Shown here: positions 17,839 to 26,486 of the stretch, piece by piece
Layout of the letters: each line of letters opens with the position of its first letter
How positions within the stretch are numbered: position 1 is the stretch's first letter
Origin: an uncultured Clostridia bacterium
GTDB lineage: Bacteria > Bacillota > Clostridia > Christensenellales > UBA1242
Reading direction: 5' to 3'
NCBI GenBank assembly: GCA_944382715.1
Contig: CALWNC010000001.1
Location: 288,104-352,103, forward strand
Length of the DNA: 64,000 nucleotides
Notes under the pieces: model-generated
What the model was told of the DNA's origin: nothing
The model's database searches: none
What the model saw: only the letters and a program-made list of their open reading frames with translations
Translations under genes and position numbers: made by a program

Positions 17839-19035
17839 TTATTCGTCACCCTTTTCTGCAGCTCTTCCAGCCTCATCTCTTTTTACAGCTCTCTCTTTTG
17901 AAGCTTCTTGTTCAGCCATAATTCTTTGTACGATTTTATCAATTTCTTCTTCATTACCAGCCAATTCAGGTCTTACCTCAGAAATTCTTTTTTTCCAACC
18001 ATCTAGTGTTGTTGGAATAACATTTCCTGCACGCCCACTACCAGCATCTAATATAATCTCTTTTGCTTCTCTATCTAATCTTGCAGCTTCTTCAACTTCA
18101 TTTGCTCTCTTATCTGAATCTTCTAATCTTCTTTTTAATTCTTCATTCTCTGCAGTTATTTTAGAAACATCTTCTGTTTTCTTTTCTTCTGACTCAGTTG
18201 TTGCACTTCCTGTTCCACCTGCTTCTGTTGCTTCTTCTTTTGTTGCTTCTTCTTCTCTCGTTGCTGCTGCACTTTCTCCCTTTCCTGCTGGTGTACTTGC
18301 TTCGCTAGCTTTTTCTTCTTTTCCTTCTTCAGGTTCTGCACCTGCATATGCTAGGTTGTTTGCTGCATTTACTTTCATTCGGTCTTCTCTTATTCTTCTT
18401 GCTGTTCTTGTTGCTGACCTATCTATTGCTGGTACTATCTTTGATGCTGCTATTAATCCTGCTCCACCAAGTAATGCTACTAATGCTGCTGGGTTATTTT
18501 TCCACATTGCCTCTATTGCTATTTTTAATAATTGCATTAAACTCTTTCCTGCAACTGCACTTGTGATTTGTCCTGCTGCACCTAATCCTAGTGCTGTTAC
18601 TCCAATACCAAGTGCCCACTTATCTAAGTTTGTGTTTCTGAGTTTATCTCTCATTCCATACTTGATATGTTTGTCTTTCCCGTTATACTCTTTTTCTCCT
18701 ACATTTTTACCATTGATTTTTGCAATAGTTAACTGTGCAAGTGTGCCCTTTGCTTTAACAATTTCTTTTGTTTTTGGGTTGTTATAATAGTTTCTATGCC
18801 ACTTTCTAATTTCAGCCTCTGATCTTTCATATTCGTCTAGTAGTTCTGTTAATTTTGCCTGTACTGCTGGCGAATTACCCGTCTCTCCAAGTTTTTTGTT
18901 AAGTACATCTTTTGCCGCTTTAATTTGTGGTATTGTTAAAAAATTAATTGATGTAAATTTTGAGCTTCTCGCTTTTGCTGTTTTAATAATTTTACCATCT
19001 TCTCTTAAATATTCATCATGTTTAACTTTTGGCAT
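17839..19035 (-). CDS. Low-complexity protein with two hydrophobic segments, unknown function
   Basis: 398 residues in three parts: a basic N-terminal region (1-135) with a helical segment, two hydrophobic Ala/Gly/Leu stretches near 140-165 and 180-205 that could be membrane segments, and a Glu/Ala/Lys/Thr-rich region (230-395) with coiled-coil character. The DNA of the last part is rich in GCT, GAA and AAA codons and gives a 324-residue open frame on the other strand, which is a shadow. AAGGAG ribosome site before the ATG. No family recognised. It leads a cluster with two small acidic or charged proteins. Confidence 0.7.
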   Translation of the reverse strand: MPKVKHDEYLREDGKIIKTAKARSSKFTSINFLTIPQIKAAKDVLNKKLGETGNSPAVQAKLTELLDEYERSEAEIRKWHRNYYNNPKTKEIVKAKGTLAQLTIAKINGKNVGEKEYNGKDKHIKYGMRDKLRNTNLDKWALGIGVTALGLGAAGQITSAVAGKSLMQLLKIAIEAMWKNNPAALVALLGGAGLIAASKIVPAIDRSATRTARRIREDRMKVNAANNLAYAGAEPEEGKEEKASEASTPAGKGESAAATREEEATKEEATEAGGTGSATTESEEKKTEDVSKITAENEELKRRLEDSDKRANEVEEAARLDREAKEIILDAGSGRAGNVIPTTLDGWKKRISEVRPELAGNEEEIDKIVQRIMAEQEASKERAVKRDEAGRAAEKGDE

Positions 19036-19250
19036 AATAAAAATCTCCTTTTTACTTAAATTTTAAAACTGATTTTATTATTTTTAGTTTGATTTTATTA
19101 TAAAAGATTTTTGTGGGTTAGTCAATATTATTTTTAATATTTTTATAAATAAATTTTTACTAAAAGTAATATGTATTTTTATAATTATTTTATGTAGAAA
19201 TAATTTTATTATGTGAAAATGAACTTCTGCAAGCAAGAATAATAAACTTA

Positions 19251-19279
19251 TTGTAAAAATTTATTGAGTATGCTAAAAT
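19251..19279 (+). promoter_or_regulatory. Promoter of the TIM-barrel isomerase gene
   Basis: -35 TTGTAA (19251-19256), 17-bp spacer, -10 TAAAAT (19274-19279); start site near 19286, 19 nt before the ATG, with an AAGGAG ribosome site between. Confidence 0.65.
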
Positions 19280-19304
19280 ATATGCTGTTAAGGAGAAAAG
19301 AAAT

Positions 19305-20096
19305 ATGCAAAAGGGAATTAGTTATTTTTTTGGATATAAAAATATAAGTAAAGAAGAACGAGTAAAACTTATAAAAGATGGAGGATTTGACTGCGTAATA
19401 ACAAGCCAAGATGAAAGATTTAATGAGCAAAACGGAGATATAAACTTTCAAGTAGAGTTATTTAAAAGATATGGTTTGAAGCTTTCATCACTACATAATC
19501 AATATATTACAAGTGAACTTCCTAATTTTTGGCTAGATAACGAAATTGGTGACAAACTTGAAAGAAATTTAATAAAAGACCTTGAAACTGCAAAACAATT
19601 TGGTTTTAAGTGTGTTGTAGTACATATGATGGGCACATATAACGAAATTGGAAAAGAAAGATTGAAAAGAGTACTTTCAAAATGCGAAGAACTTGATGTT
19701 CCAATAGCAATTGAAAACATTGACTACCAACACCCATTTATTGATATTTTCGAAAACTTTAATAGTCCATACCTTAAATTTTGTTATGATAGTGGTCACA
19801 ACAATTGTTTTGATAAAGAATTTAATTATCTTGAAAAATATGGTGATAAGTTAATTTGCTTACACCTACATGACAATGATGGCACAGCAGATCAACATAC
19901 ACTTGCAAGATTTGGGACGATTGATTGGGAAACACTCGCAAAAAAACTTGCAAAACTTGACCTGTCAAATGTTTCTCTTGACTACGAAATGTTGATGAAG
20001 GTTAATGGCAATGTAGATGCAAAGCAGTGTATACAAGAAACTAAAGAAATGGCAGACAAACTTGAAAGTGCAATAAAGAAATATCAAAATCAGTAA
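19305..20096 (+). CDS. Sugar phosphate isomerase/epimerase-like TIM barrel (AP endonuclease 2 family)
   Basis: 263 residues with the pattern of the xylose-isomerase-like TIM barrel family: GLKLSSLHNQY, CVVVHMMGT, IAIENID, KFCYDSGHNN, LICLHLHDNDG, and SLDYEMLM, which supply the His, Glu and Asp ligands of the metal site. Members isomerise or epimerise sugars or inositols, or act as endonuclease IV; the HDNDG and DSGHN blocks favour the sugar group. One of few + strand genes in this part, with its own promoter and terminator, so it is expressed as a single gene. Substrate unknown. Confidence 0.8.
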   Translation: MQKGISYFFGYKNISKEERVKLIKDGGFDCVITSQDERFNEQNGDINFQVELFKRYGLKLSSLHNQYITSELPNFWLDNEIGDKLERNLIKDLETAKQFGFKCVVVHMMGTYNEIGKERLKRVLSKCEELDVPIAIENIDYQHPFIDIFENFNSPYLKFCYDSGHNNCFDKEFNYLEKYGDKLICLHLHDNDGTADQHTLARFGTIDWETLAKKLAKLDLSNVSLDYEMLMKVNGNVDAKQCIQETKEMADKLESAIKKYQNQ

Positions 20097-20106
20097 AAAA
20101 AATAAC

Positions 20107-20131
20107 AAAAATGTAATTAAATTACATTTTT
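20107..20131 (+). terminator. Terminator of the TIM-barrel isomerase gene
   Basis: AAAAATGTAAT pairs with ATTACATTTTT, TAA loop, T-run at the end; ten bases after the stop. Confidence 0.75.
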
Positions 20132-20260
20132 TAAACAAAATCTACAAATTAAAAATTTATTTTTAAAATTTCACTTGCAATATAAATTGTCACAACAATC
20201 ATAGTATTAATTATTAATTTTAAAAATACGATTTTTATATAAAAATTTAGATAATAAATA

Positions 20261-20292
20261 AAAAACTCTTATAGCAAGTCATAAGAGTTTTT
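20261..20292 (-). terminator. Terminator overlapping the trkH stop codon
   Basis: AAAAACTCTTAT pairs with ATAAGAGTTTTT around an eight-base loop. The stop codon (20271-20269) lies inside the 3' arm, so the last codons of trkH are part of the hairpin. Confidence 0.8.
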
Positions 20293-21747
20293 TTGTATTA
20301 TATTTTTTTTCTTCTTCCAAGTTGATGGAATGAAAATTATAATCATTGGAAATATTTCAAGTCTTCCAAGAAGCATTAAGTAAGAGAGAAGAAATTTTGA
20401 TCCAGAAGCAAGCGAGCCATAATTACCCAACGGACCAACTATTCCTATTCCAGGACCAGCATTATTAAAGGTAGCAATACAAGCTGACAAAGCAGTTTGC
20501 ACATCTACAGCAGGATCCAATGATAATAATAAAGTTGATATTGCCAAGATAGTAACATAGATGCAAAAATAAAAATATAAACTATTTATAAATGATTCAT
20601 CTTGAACCTTTCCATCAATTTTTACATTCAAAACTTTTCTAGGGTTTGTAACTTGTAAAAGTTTTTGCTTAGACGACTTTACAAGCCCCACAACTCGCGA
20701 AACCTTTAAACCACCAGCAGTTGAACCAGCACAACCCCCCATTACCATAATGAGTAGAAGCAAAGATTTTGAAAATGTAGGCCAATTATTATAATCAGTA
20801 TTTCCAAATCCACAACAAGATATAGACGATGAAACCTCAAAGGAGGCATACCGTAGTGCATTCCAAAAGCCACCAACCACATCAATAATATCTATCGTAA
20901 CTAAAATTATTGATGCGAAAAATATAATTACAAAAGTCCAAAGTTCTTCATTTTTTATTGTAAGTAATATTTTGCCAGTAAATATTAAAAAGTAAACGGC
21001 AAAATTAATAGAAAAAATAAACATAAAGATTGTTATAACAATCTCAGCACCAAGATTCCCGTAAGAAGCAACACTTTGATTTTTTGGTGCTAATCCACCT
21101 GTTCCCGCGGTAGAGAATGAAAGAGTACAAGCATCAAACCAATCAAGTCCTGTCAAAAGCAAACTTATGAAACATAAAATAGTTATTCCAAAATATATTA
21201 TGTAAGTTGCAATTGCAGTATTTTTAACTTTATTGGTCATCTTATTTCTACTAGGTCCCGTTGATTCTGCTCTTAAAAAGAAAATAGCATTAATATTGCC
21301 ATTAGATGAAATCGCAAGTATAAAAATTAAAATTCCAATTCCACCTAAAAAGTTTGTAAAACTCCTATAAAATAATATTCCCCTTGGCAGTGACTCAATA
21401 TCAACCAAAATTGTTGCACCAGTTGTGGTGATACCAGATATCATTTCAAAAAACGCATCAAAAAAATATGGTATGGCACCACTTATGATATATAAAAGTG
21501 CACCAAGTAAACTAATAATTATCCAAGCAAGAGCAATTGAAACTATTGCTTCCTTTGAATATATCTCTAAGTCCTTTGGTTTTCTAAATGTAAATATAAA
21601 ACCAATAGATTCTATAATCAAAATCGTCCAAATGAATGAGAGAAAATCCTCTCCATAGCCAATTGCAACAATCATAGGAATTAAAAGGGTCAAACCAAAT
21701 AATTTTACCATACGGCCTATTGTGTAAAAAATCATTTTATAATTCAT
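20269..21747 (-). CDS. trkH: Potassium uptake protein TrkH/KtrB
   Basis: 492 residues with about ten membrane segments and the repeated pore-type loops of the Trk/Ktr family, including ISGITTTGAT, FSTAGTGGLAP, SCCGFGN and FNNAGPGIG, which carry the selectivity-filter glycines, and the GGCAGSTAGGLK motif. It forms the K+-translocating subunit. It starts 3 bp after trkA, with GAGGT as the ribosome site, so the pair is one operon. The last codons fold into the terminator. The length fits TrkH better than the shorter KtrB, but the regulatory partner would be the same. Confidence 0.88.
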   Translation of the reverse strand: MNYKMIFYTIGRMVKLFGLTLLIPMIVAIGYGEDFLSFIWTILIIESIGFIFTFRKPKDLEIYSKEAIVSIALAWIIISLLGALLYIISGAIPYFFDAFFEMISGITTTGATILVDIESLPRGILFYRSFTNFLGGIGILIFILAISSNGNINAIFFLRAESTGPSRNKMTNKVKNTAIATYIIYFGITILCFISLLLTGLDWFDACTLSFSTAGTGGLAPKNQSVASYGNLGAEIVITIFMFIFSINFAVYFLIFTGKILLTIKNEELWTFVIIFFASIILVTIDIIDVVGGFWNALRYASFEVSSSISCCGFGNTDYNNWPTFSKSLLLLIMVMGGCAGSTAGGLKVSRVVGLVKSSKQKLLQVTNPRKVLNVKIDGKVQDESFINSLYFYFCIYVTILAISTLLLSLDPAVDVQTALSACIATFNNAGPGIGIVGPLGNYGSLASGSKFLLSYLMLLGRLEIFPMIIIFIPSTWKKKKNIIQKNSYDLL

Positions 21748-21750
21748 ACA

Positions 21751-23106
21751 TTACCTCAATATGCCGTCCAAACTATTTACGCTAGATTTTGCACAAACTA
21801 TAACCTTATCATCTGCGTCAAAGTAGTCTTCTCCGCTTGGAATAATAATCTTACCTTTTCGTATAATACAGGCAATTAGCACTCCCGGTCTAATTTTTAA
21901 CTGTTTAATTTCTTTACTGACAAAGTCATCATTGCCATTTACATTAAACTCTAAGATTTCAAGTTTGTCGTCCATTGTCATTCTTAATTTTTCAATTGTA
22001 TTTTCTTCTTTTGCCCTATTTGAGCGAATAAAATAAAGCACTTGATTTACTGTCACTTTTTTTGGGGAAATTTTGCCATTTAATTCAAGTTTATCTAAAA
22101 TTTCAACAAGTTTATCGTTATTTAATTTTGTAATGACAGTACCCACTCCGTTGGTTTTTGCAAAGAGTGAGATTAATATATTTTCTTCATCGTGACCAGT
22201 AAGTGTTAAGCATGCATCATAGGACTCTATACCTTCTTCTGCAAGAACTTGCTCATTTGTTCCGTCAGCTTGAACAATTTCAACATTACTATTAAGTCTC
22301 TCAGCAAGTTCTTTGCAACGAATTGTGCTAGATTCTACAATCTTAACATCAACCCCTATATCAAATAATAAGTTTGAGAGATGGTATGAAATTCGGCTTC
22401 CACCAACTATAAGCACCGACTTTACTCTTTTGTATGGTATTCCCATATTTTTAATAACGCTATCTATATTTTCAGGAGTTGATATAATATTGAGTACATC
22501 TCCAGCTAAAATTAGACTTTCACCATTCGGAATCTCTAAATTATCTTCTCTAAGTATCGCACCCACAATAATCTTAGAGTCATTATTTTCAACAAATTCA
22601 GAAATGGTCTTATTCGCTGCAGGTGAACCTTCGGGGATTTTGACCTCAACTGAAATGACTCTACCTTTTTCAAAATATGATACTTCACTTGAGTATGGAA
22701 ATCTAAGACGATAAAAAAGGTCTTTAGCAACTGCAAATTCAGGATTAACCAACATATCAATGCCAAAAAGGTCTCTCATAAGCTCAGCCTGCTCGGTGTA
22801 ATCAGTATCACGAAATCTACAAATTGTTTTTTTTGCACCAAGTTCTTTTGCGACTTTACAACTAACAAAGTTTGTTTCATCATCGCCTGTTACCGAAATA
22901 TAGATGTTGCACTTATTGATATTTGCTTCTTTTAAGGTAACTGTAGAAGTACAGCTTCCACTCACTCCACCAACATCATATACATTAATTATGCTATTAA
23001 TAAGTTCTTTATTTTGGTCAATTACAGTAATGCTATGACCCTCTTTGCAAAGATATTTAATAATTGAAGTCCCAATCTTGCCACAACCTGCAATTACAAT
23101 TTTCAT
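21751..23106 (-). CDS. trkA: Trk system potassium uptake regulator TrkA
   Basis: 451 residues, a tandem of two RCK units as in classical TrkA: Rossmann motif GCGKIGTSI at 7-15, first TrkA-C domain, second Rossmann GGSRISYHL near 230, second TrkA-C at the end. It binds NAD(H) or adenine nucleotides and gates TrkH. AAGGAG precedes the ATG. A promoter at 23254-23282 and a possible short upstream peptide lie in the 580-bp gap ahead. The spacing to trkH is 3 bp. Confidence 0.92.
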   Translation of the reverse strand: MKIVIAGCGKIGTSIIKYLCKEGHSITVIDQNKELINSIINVYDVGGVSGSCTSTVTLKEANINKCNIYISVTGDDETNFVSCKVAKELGAKKTICRFRDTDYTEQAELMRDLFGIDMLVNPEFAVAKDLFYRLRFPYSSEVSYFEKGRVISVEVKIPEGSPAANKTISEFVENNDSKIIVGAILREDNLEIPNGESLILAGDVLNIISTPENIDSVIKNMGIPYKRVKSVLIVGGSRISYHLSNLLFDIGVDVKIVESSTIRCKELAERLNSNVEIVQADGTNEQVLAEEGIESYDACLTLTGHDEENILISLFAKTNGVGTVITKLNNDKLVEILDKLELNGKISPKKVTVNQVLYFIRSNRAKEENTIEKLRMTMDDKLEILEFNVNGNDDFVSKEIKQLKIRPGVLIACIIRKGKIIIPSGEDYFDADDKVIVCAKSSVNSLDGILR

Positions 23107-23175
23107 AGTATCTCCTTATGTTTATTAAAATAAATTTATTATTAATCTTAAAATCAACTTAAATTTTACTAAAAA

Positions 23176-23223
23176 TTAAATTGCGTTAGAGCATAGTAAT
23201 AATGTATGCCTAAAATTTTTCAT
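23176..23223 (-). CDS. Possible 15-residue leader peptide upstream of trkA
   Basis: Reads MKNFRHTLLLCSNAI then TAA, with a GGGAG ribosome site seven bases before the ATG. It lies in the leader of the trkAH transcript, 70 bp before trkA. Part of it (GCATA / TATGC) can form a hairpin. It may be a leader peptide, or chance. Confidence 0.3.
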   Translation of the reverse strand: MKNFRHTLLLCSNAI

Positions 23224-23253
23224 ATAAACTCCCATTTTATTTTTATTTTCTTA

Positions 23254-23282
23254 ATAGTATCATTTTTTATTAAAAATTTCAA
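23254..23282 (-). promoter_or_regulatory. Probable promoter of trkAH
   Basis: On the - strand: -35 TTGAAA (23282-23277), 17-bp spacer, -10 TACTAT (23259-23254). It would give a leader of about 140 nt containing the short peptide frame. Confidence 0.5.
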
Positions 23283-23688
23283 TCATAAAGCAGTAATATT
23301 TCTAAATTCAATCAATTAAAATAAATTACTTTAAAGCAATTCACTTGAAAATTAGGTTATAAAATCACTACTAATAAATAGTTTTAACTTTTAGATAGAT
23401 GAAAATTAAATACGACTAGAAATTTGTTTGCCTGCCTATTTTAATTTTATTATTGTGGAGCAAAATCAATGACATTCAAATTATTATAATTAATTTTTTA
23501 CTTACTAAATTTTCAATATTTTTTTCACAAAAAATGTCCTGCAGGTACGCAAGACACTTTTTTACTAACTAGCAATTGAATTTGCTCATTTAAAATTTAG
23601 AGTTATAAATTATTAAAGATGTGAAAATTAAAGCAGTGCTAATGAAAAATGCATTTAATATTAAACTTTAATTTTCATAAGAATTTTA
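23283..23688. other. Intergenic region between trkA promoter and SPFH gene
   Basis: AT-rich; holds one clear terminator hairpin (23527-23564). No ORF worth calling. Confidence 0.5.
23527..23564. terminator. Bidirectional-type terminator after the SPFH/NfeD pair
   Basis: A-run, TGTC-c-TGC, AGGTAC loop, GCA-a-GACA, T-run. Poly-T follows on both strands. It is the first hairpin downstream of the SPFH gene on the - strand. Confidence 0.65.
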
Positions 23689-24660
23689 TTATTTTACATC
23701 ATCAGCTTTTGGATTTGGAATTTTCTTTTGGTCTGAACTGGCTGGTTTGTGTGGTGGCTCTGGTGGAACAGGGCGAACCGTTTCGGCAAGTGAAGCAATG
23801 AGTCCCGTAACATCTTGTATATTTGATGGAACAATGATTTTTGTGCTTTTACCATCAGCAAGTGATTGAAGTGCCTCATATCCTTTAAGCGTTAGATATG
23901 CTGAACTTGGGTTTGCTTCGTTAATAAGTCTTATCGCTTCTGCCATACCTTGAGCTTCTTTTTCAAGAGATGCCTGATTTGCCTCTGCCTCTAATATTTG
24001 AGCTTCCTTATCAGCTTCTGCTCGTAAAATTTTACTTTGTTTTTCACCTTCTGCTACCAAAATCTTACTTTGCTTTTCACCTTCTGCCCTAAGTATTGCT
24101 TCTCTTCTTTCACGCTCTGCTCTCATCTGCTTTTCCATAGCTTCACGAATATCTTTTGGTGGCAAAATATTTTTAAGTTCAACTCTATTAATTTTTATTC
24201 CCCAAACATCTGTTGCTTCGTCAAGAACAATACGCATTTTTTCGTTTACTGTATCACGAGAGGTTAATGTTTCATCAAGTTCAAGCTCACCAACAATATT
24301 TCTAAGAGTGGTTGCAGTGAGATTTTCAATTGCACTCATTGGATCCTCAATTCCATAGATATATAATTTTGGATCTGTAACTTGATAGAAAAGAACTGTA
24401 TCAATTTGCATAGTAACATTATCTTTTGTTATAACTGATTGTGGTGGAAAATCTGCAACAATTTCCTTTAATGAAATAACGGGACTTACCTTTTCAAAAA
24501 TTGGAATTATAAAGTGCACACCACTATGAAGCACTCTACTAAATTTTCCAAGTCTTTCAACGACCCTTGCATTTGATTGTCGCACAAACTTGATAGAAGT
24601 AAATGCGATAAAAAGTAAAATTACAATAACGACAATTGCAATAATTCCTAACTTAGTCAT
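23689..24660 (-). CDS. SPFH/band 7 (stomatin/QmcA-like) membrane protein
   Basis: 323 residues: N-terminal membrane anchor (5-24), SPFH domain (about 30-190; VERLGKFSRVLHSGVHFIIP), then a repetitive Glu/Ala/Lys coiled coil at about 175-245 with the repeat EGEKQSKIL(R/V)AE, and a proline-rich C-terminus. Stomatin-type proteins oligomerise at the membrane and organise microdomains or control proteases. It overlaps the upstream NfeD gene by 8 nt, and SPFH-NfeD pairs are known to work together. The GGAGA ribosome site lies within the NfeD end. Confidence 0.88.
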   Translation of the reverse strand: MTKLGIIAIVVIVILLFIAFTSIKFVRQSNARVVERLGKFSRVLHSGVHFIIPIFEKVSPVISLKEIVADFPPQSVITKDNVTMQIDTVLFYQVTDPKLYIYGIEDPMSAIENLTATTLRNIVGELELDETLTSRDTVNEKMRIVLDEATDVWGIKINRVELKNILPPKDIREAMEKQMRAERERREAILRAEGEKQSKILVAEGEKQSKILRAEADKEAQILEAEANQASLEKEAQGMAEAIRLINEANPSSAYLTLKGYEALQSLADGKSTKIIVPSNIQDVTGLIASLAETVRPVPPEPPHKPASSDQKKIPNPKADDVK

Positions 24661-25084
24661 TTTTTATCTCCTTTTTAACTATAAATTTATTCCCTCTAAC
24701 CTCTACAATTTGAACTTTTTCACCAGCCTCTATTTGTTCGCCATTTTCGGTCGTCACTCCCCAAACAACACCATTAAGTTTAATTTCACCAAGAGTTTCC
24801 AAACCTATTCCCTTTAATAGCGTGTGCGTTGTGCCAATGACTGTGTCTAGGTTAGTTTTTTCGTTGTTCTTTTTTAAGAGCCTTATAAATATTGTTCTTA
24901 GACATGCAAGTAGTACTGTTGAAACAACTAAAAACACTATTATCTGTATGTTAATGCTAACATCGCAAAGTGCAAGTATAAAAGCCACTAAACTTCCAAA
25001 GGTAAACCAAATTGAAGCGAGTTCAACGGTTACAATTTCAATAACAAGCGTTAAAATAAAAATTCCTGCCCATACCCAAATCAT
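24653..25084 (-). CDS. NfeD-like membrane protein
   Basis: 143 residues: two or three membrane segments in the first about 65 residues, then a C-terminal OB-fold-like domain (GTTHTLLKGIGLETLGEIKLNG; ...VQIVEVRGNKFIVKK) typical of the short NfeD form that lacks the serine-protease domain. NfeD proteins partner with SPFH proteins; here the genes overlap by 8 nt, with NfeD first. Ribosome site GGAGAAATTG before the ATG. Confidence 0.85.
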   Translation of the reverse strand: MIWVWAGIFILTLVIEIVTVELASIWFTFGSLVAFILALCDVSINIQIIVFLVVSTVLLACLRTIFIRLLKKNNEKTNLDTVIGTTHTLLKGIGLETLGEIKLNGVVWGVTTENGEQIEAGEKVQIVEVRGNKFIVKKEIKND

Positions 25085-25207
25085 ATCAATTTCTCCTTTA
25101 ATTACTTACATTATAAATGTATATGCTAAGTTTGTCAAATTAAGACAAAAAATAAATAATTTTATGTACAATTTTTTGATAAATGCAAGTTAGTTAATTA
25201 AAAATTC

Positions 25208-25245
25208 AAAAAGGGCTTTTCAAATCAATGAAAAACCTTTTTTTT
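25208..25245. terminator. Terminator hairpin, both strands
   Basis: AAAAGGgcTTTTCA pairs with TGAAAAaCCTTTT; eight T's follow on the + strand and T-runs on the - strand. Lies between the zinc-ribbon protein gene and NfeD. Confidence 0.7.
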
Positions 25246-25388
25246 ATAGGATTAATTAAACTTTCGCATAACTTTCAGCTTATACCTGCTTTTTTCATTG
25301 TTTGCAGTATCTTTAACTTTTAAAATATAAAAATTACAAATTGTAAATTAAATATTAATTGATAAACAATTTATACAGTTTTATTTAA

Positions 25389-26420
25389 TTATTTTTTAAT
25401 TATAAAGTGAGATGAGCCACAATTTGGACACTCATCTTCTCCCTCTGGGAACTTTGTTCCACAATATTCACAGTAACGGCGTGATTGATTAAGTTCATCT
25501 TCTGCCTGCTGAGCTCGTGCCTGAGCCTCTTTAACTTCGGCTTGTTTTTTAGCCTCTTCCATTGCTTGTTGTTTTTTAGAATTTTTAATTACCTTTACAA
25601 ACGACAAGATAATAAGCGCTATTATTACAACTATAATTACAATCAAAATCACTGCAGAAGTGGTTGCAGTTTTTATTGAACTATTGCAAGCCTCCACTTG
25701 AGCCTCATAATAAGCCATATCCTCTGCATAAGTATTAACAAAGTCAGTTTCAACTGAATAGATGATCACTTCATTTCCATTAGTCACAATTTGATATGCT
25801 ATAGTAAGAGAACTTGGAACATCAGAAGTACTATAATATAAAGACATAGTTTCGTCATAGTACAAATCGCCATCAACGGTAAAACTATAAACTACTGAAT
25901 AAGTTCTACTACCATAACTATTATAAACAACAAAACCTGTTCTTTGTCCATTTACACTTCCAGAATAACTATTCCTATCGAATGTGCCAGTTGTCTTGCC
26001 ATATCCACTTTCACCATCGTTTGCCTTCTGAATAATATCAAGATAACTACTACTATACTCTTGGTATTCGGCAATTGTTTGTCTCCACTCTTCCCTGTCA
26101 TTTTTGTACATACTTAAATTTCCAAAAACTGCAAAAGTTGAAACTAGCATTACAAGAAAGGCAACAAAACCACACATAAACCCAATTTGTCTGCCACTTG
26201 AAATAATAATTGGTCGTCCAAAAAACATAAATCTCATTGGTCCATGAAAAAGCCTTACGCCTGAAAAATAACCTCTTCTCTCTGGGCCTCTTGGACCATG
26301 TCCCCCTGGACCCCCTGGGTCACCCGGTTCACCGCCTCTTCTTGGACCACTTGGACCACCAAAGCCTCTTGTACGACCACCACCTTGTGAGCCTCCACCT
26401 GAAAAACCACGAATTGCCAT
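25389..26420 (-). CDS. Membrane protein with Gly/Pro/Arg-rich N-terminus and C-terminal zinc ribbon
   Basis: 343 residues: N-terminal 1-55 is a Gly, Pro and Arg low-complexity stretch, membrane segment near 78-103, an extracellular part with Tyr/Ser-rich beta character (120-240), second membrane segment near 252-276, a Lys/Glu/Ala helix, and a final zinc ribbon CEYCGTKF...CPNCGSSHF (residues 320-338). Both termini would be cytoplasmic. AGGAGATAATT before the ATG. I recognise the zinc ribbon but not the whole protein. No partner gene is obvious; it is followed by the terminator at 25208-25245. Confidence 0.7.
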   Translation of the reverse strand: MAIRGFSGGGSQGGGRTRGFGGPSGPRRGGEPGDPGGPGGHGPRGPERRGYFSGVRLFHGPMRFMFFGRPIIISSGRQIGFMCGFVAFLVMLVSTFAVFGNLSMYKNDREEWRQTIAEYQEYSSSYLDIIQKANDGESGYGKTTGTFDRNSYSGSVNGQRTGFVVYNSYGSRTYSVVYSFTVDGDLYYDETMSLYYSTSDVPSSLTIAYQIVTNGNEVIIYSVETDFVNTYAEDMAYYEAQVEACNSSIKTATTSAVILIVIIVVIIALIILSFVKVIKNSKKQQAMEEAKKQAEVKEAQARAQQAEDELNQSRRYCEYCGTKFPEGEDECPNCGSSHFIIKK

Positions 26421-26486
26421 AATTATCTCCTATTATTTAACTTTTTGTTTACTATATTTTACTTATATCTACTTGTATATTATTGA

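Noticed and set aside
17813..18787. 324-residue open frame on the + strand
   Set aside because: Shadow of the Glu/Ala/Lys-rich 398-residue gene on the - strand, which has the ribosome site and a terminator; the + frame is Ser/Ala/Leu-rich with no start signal.
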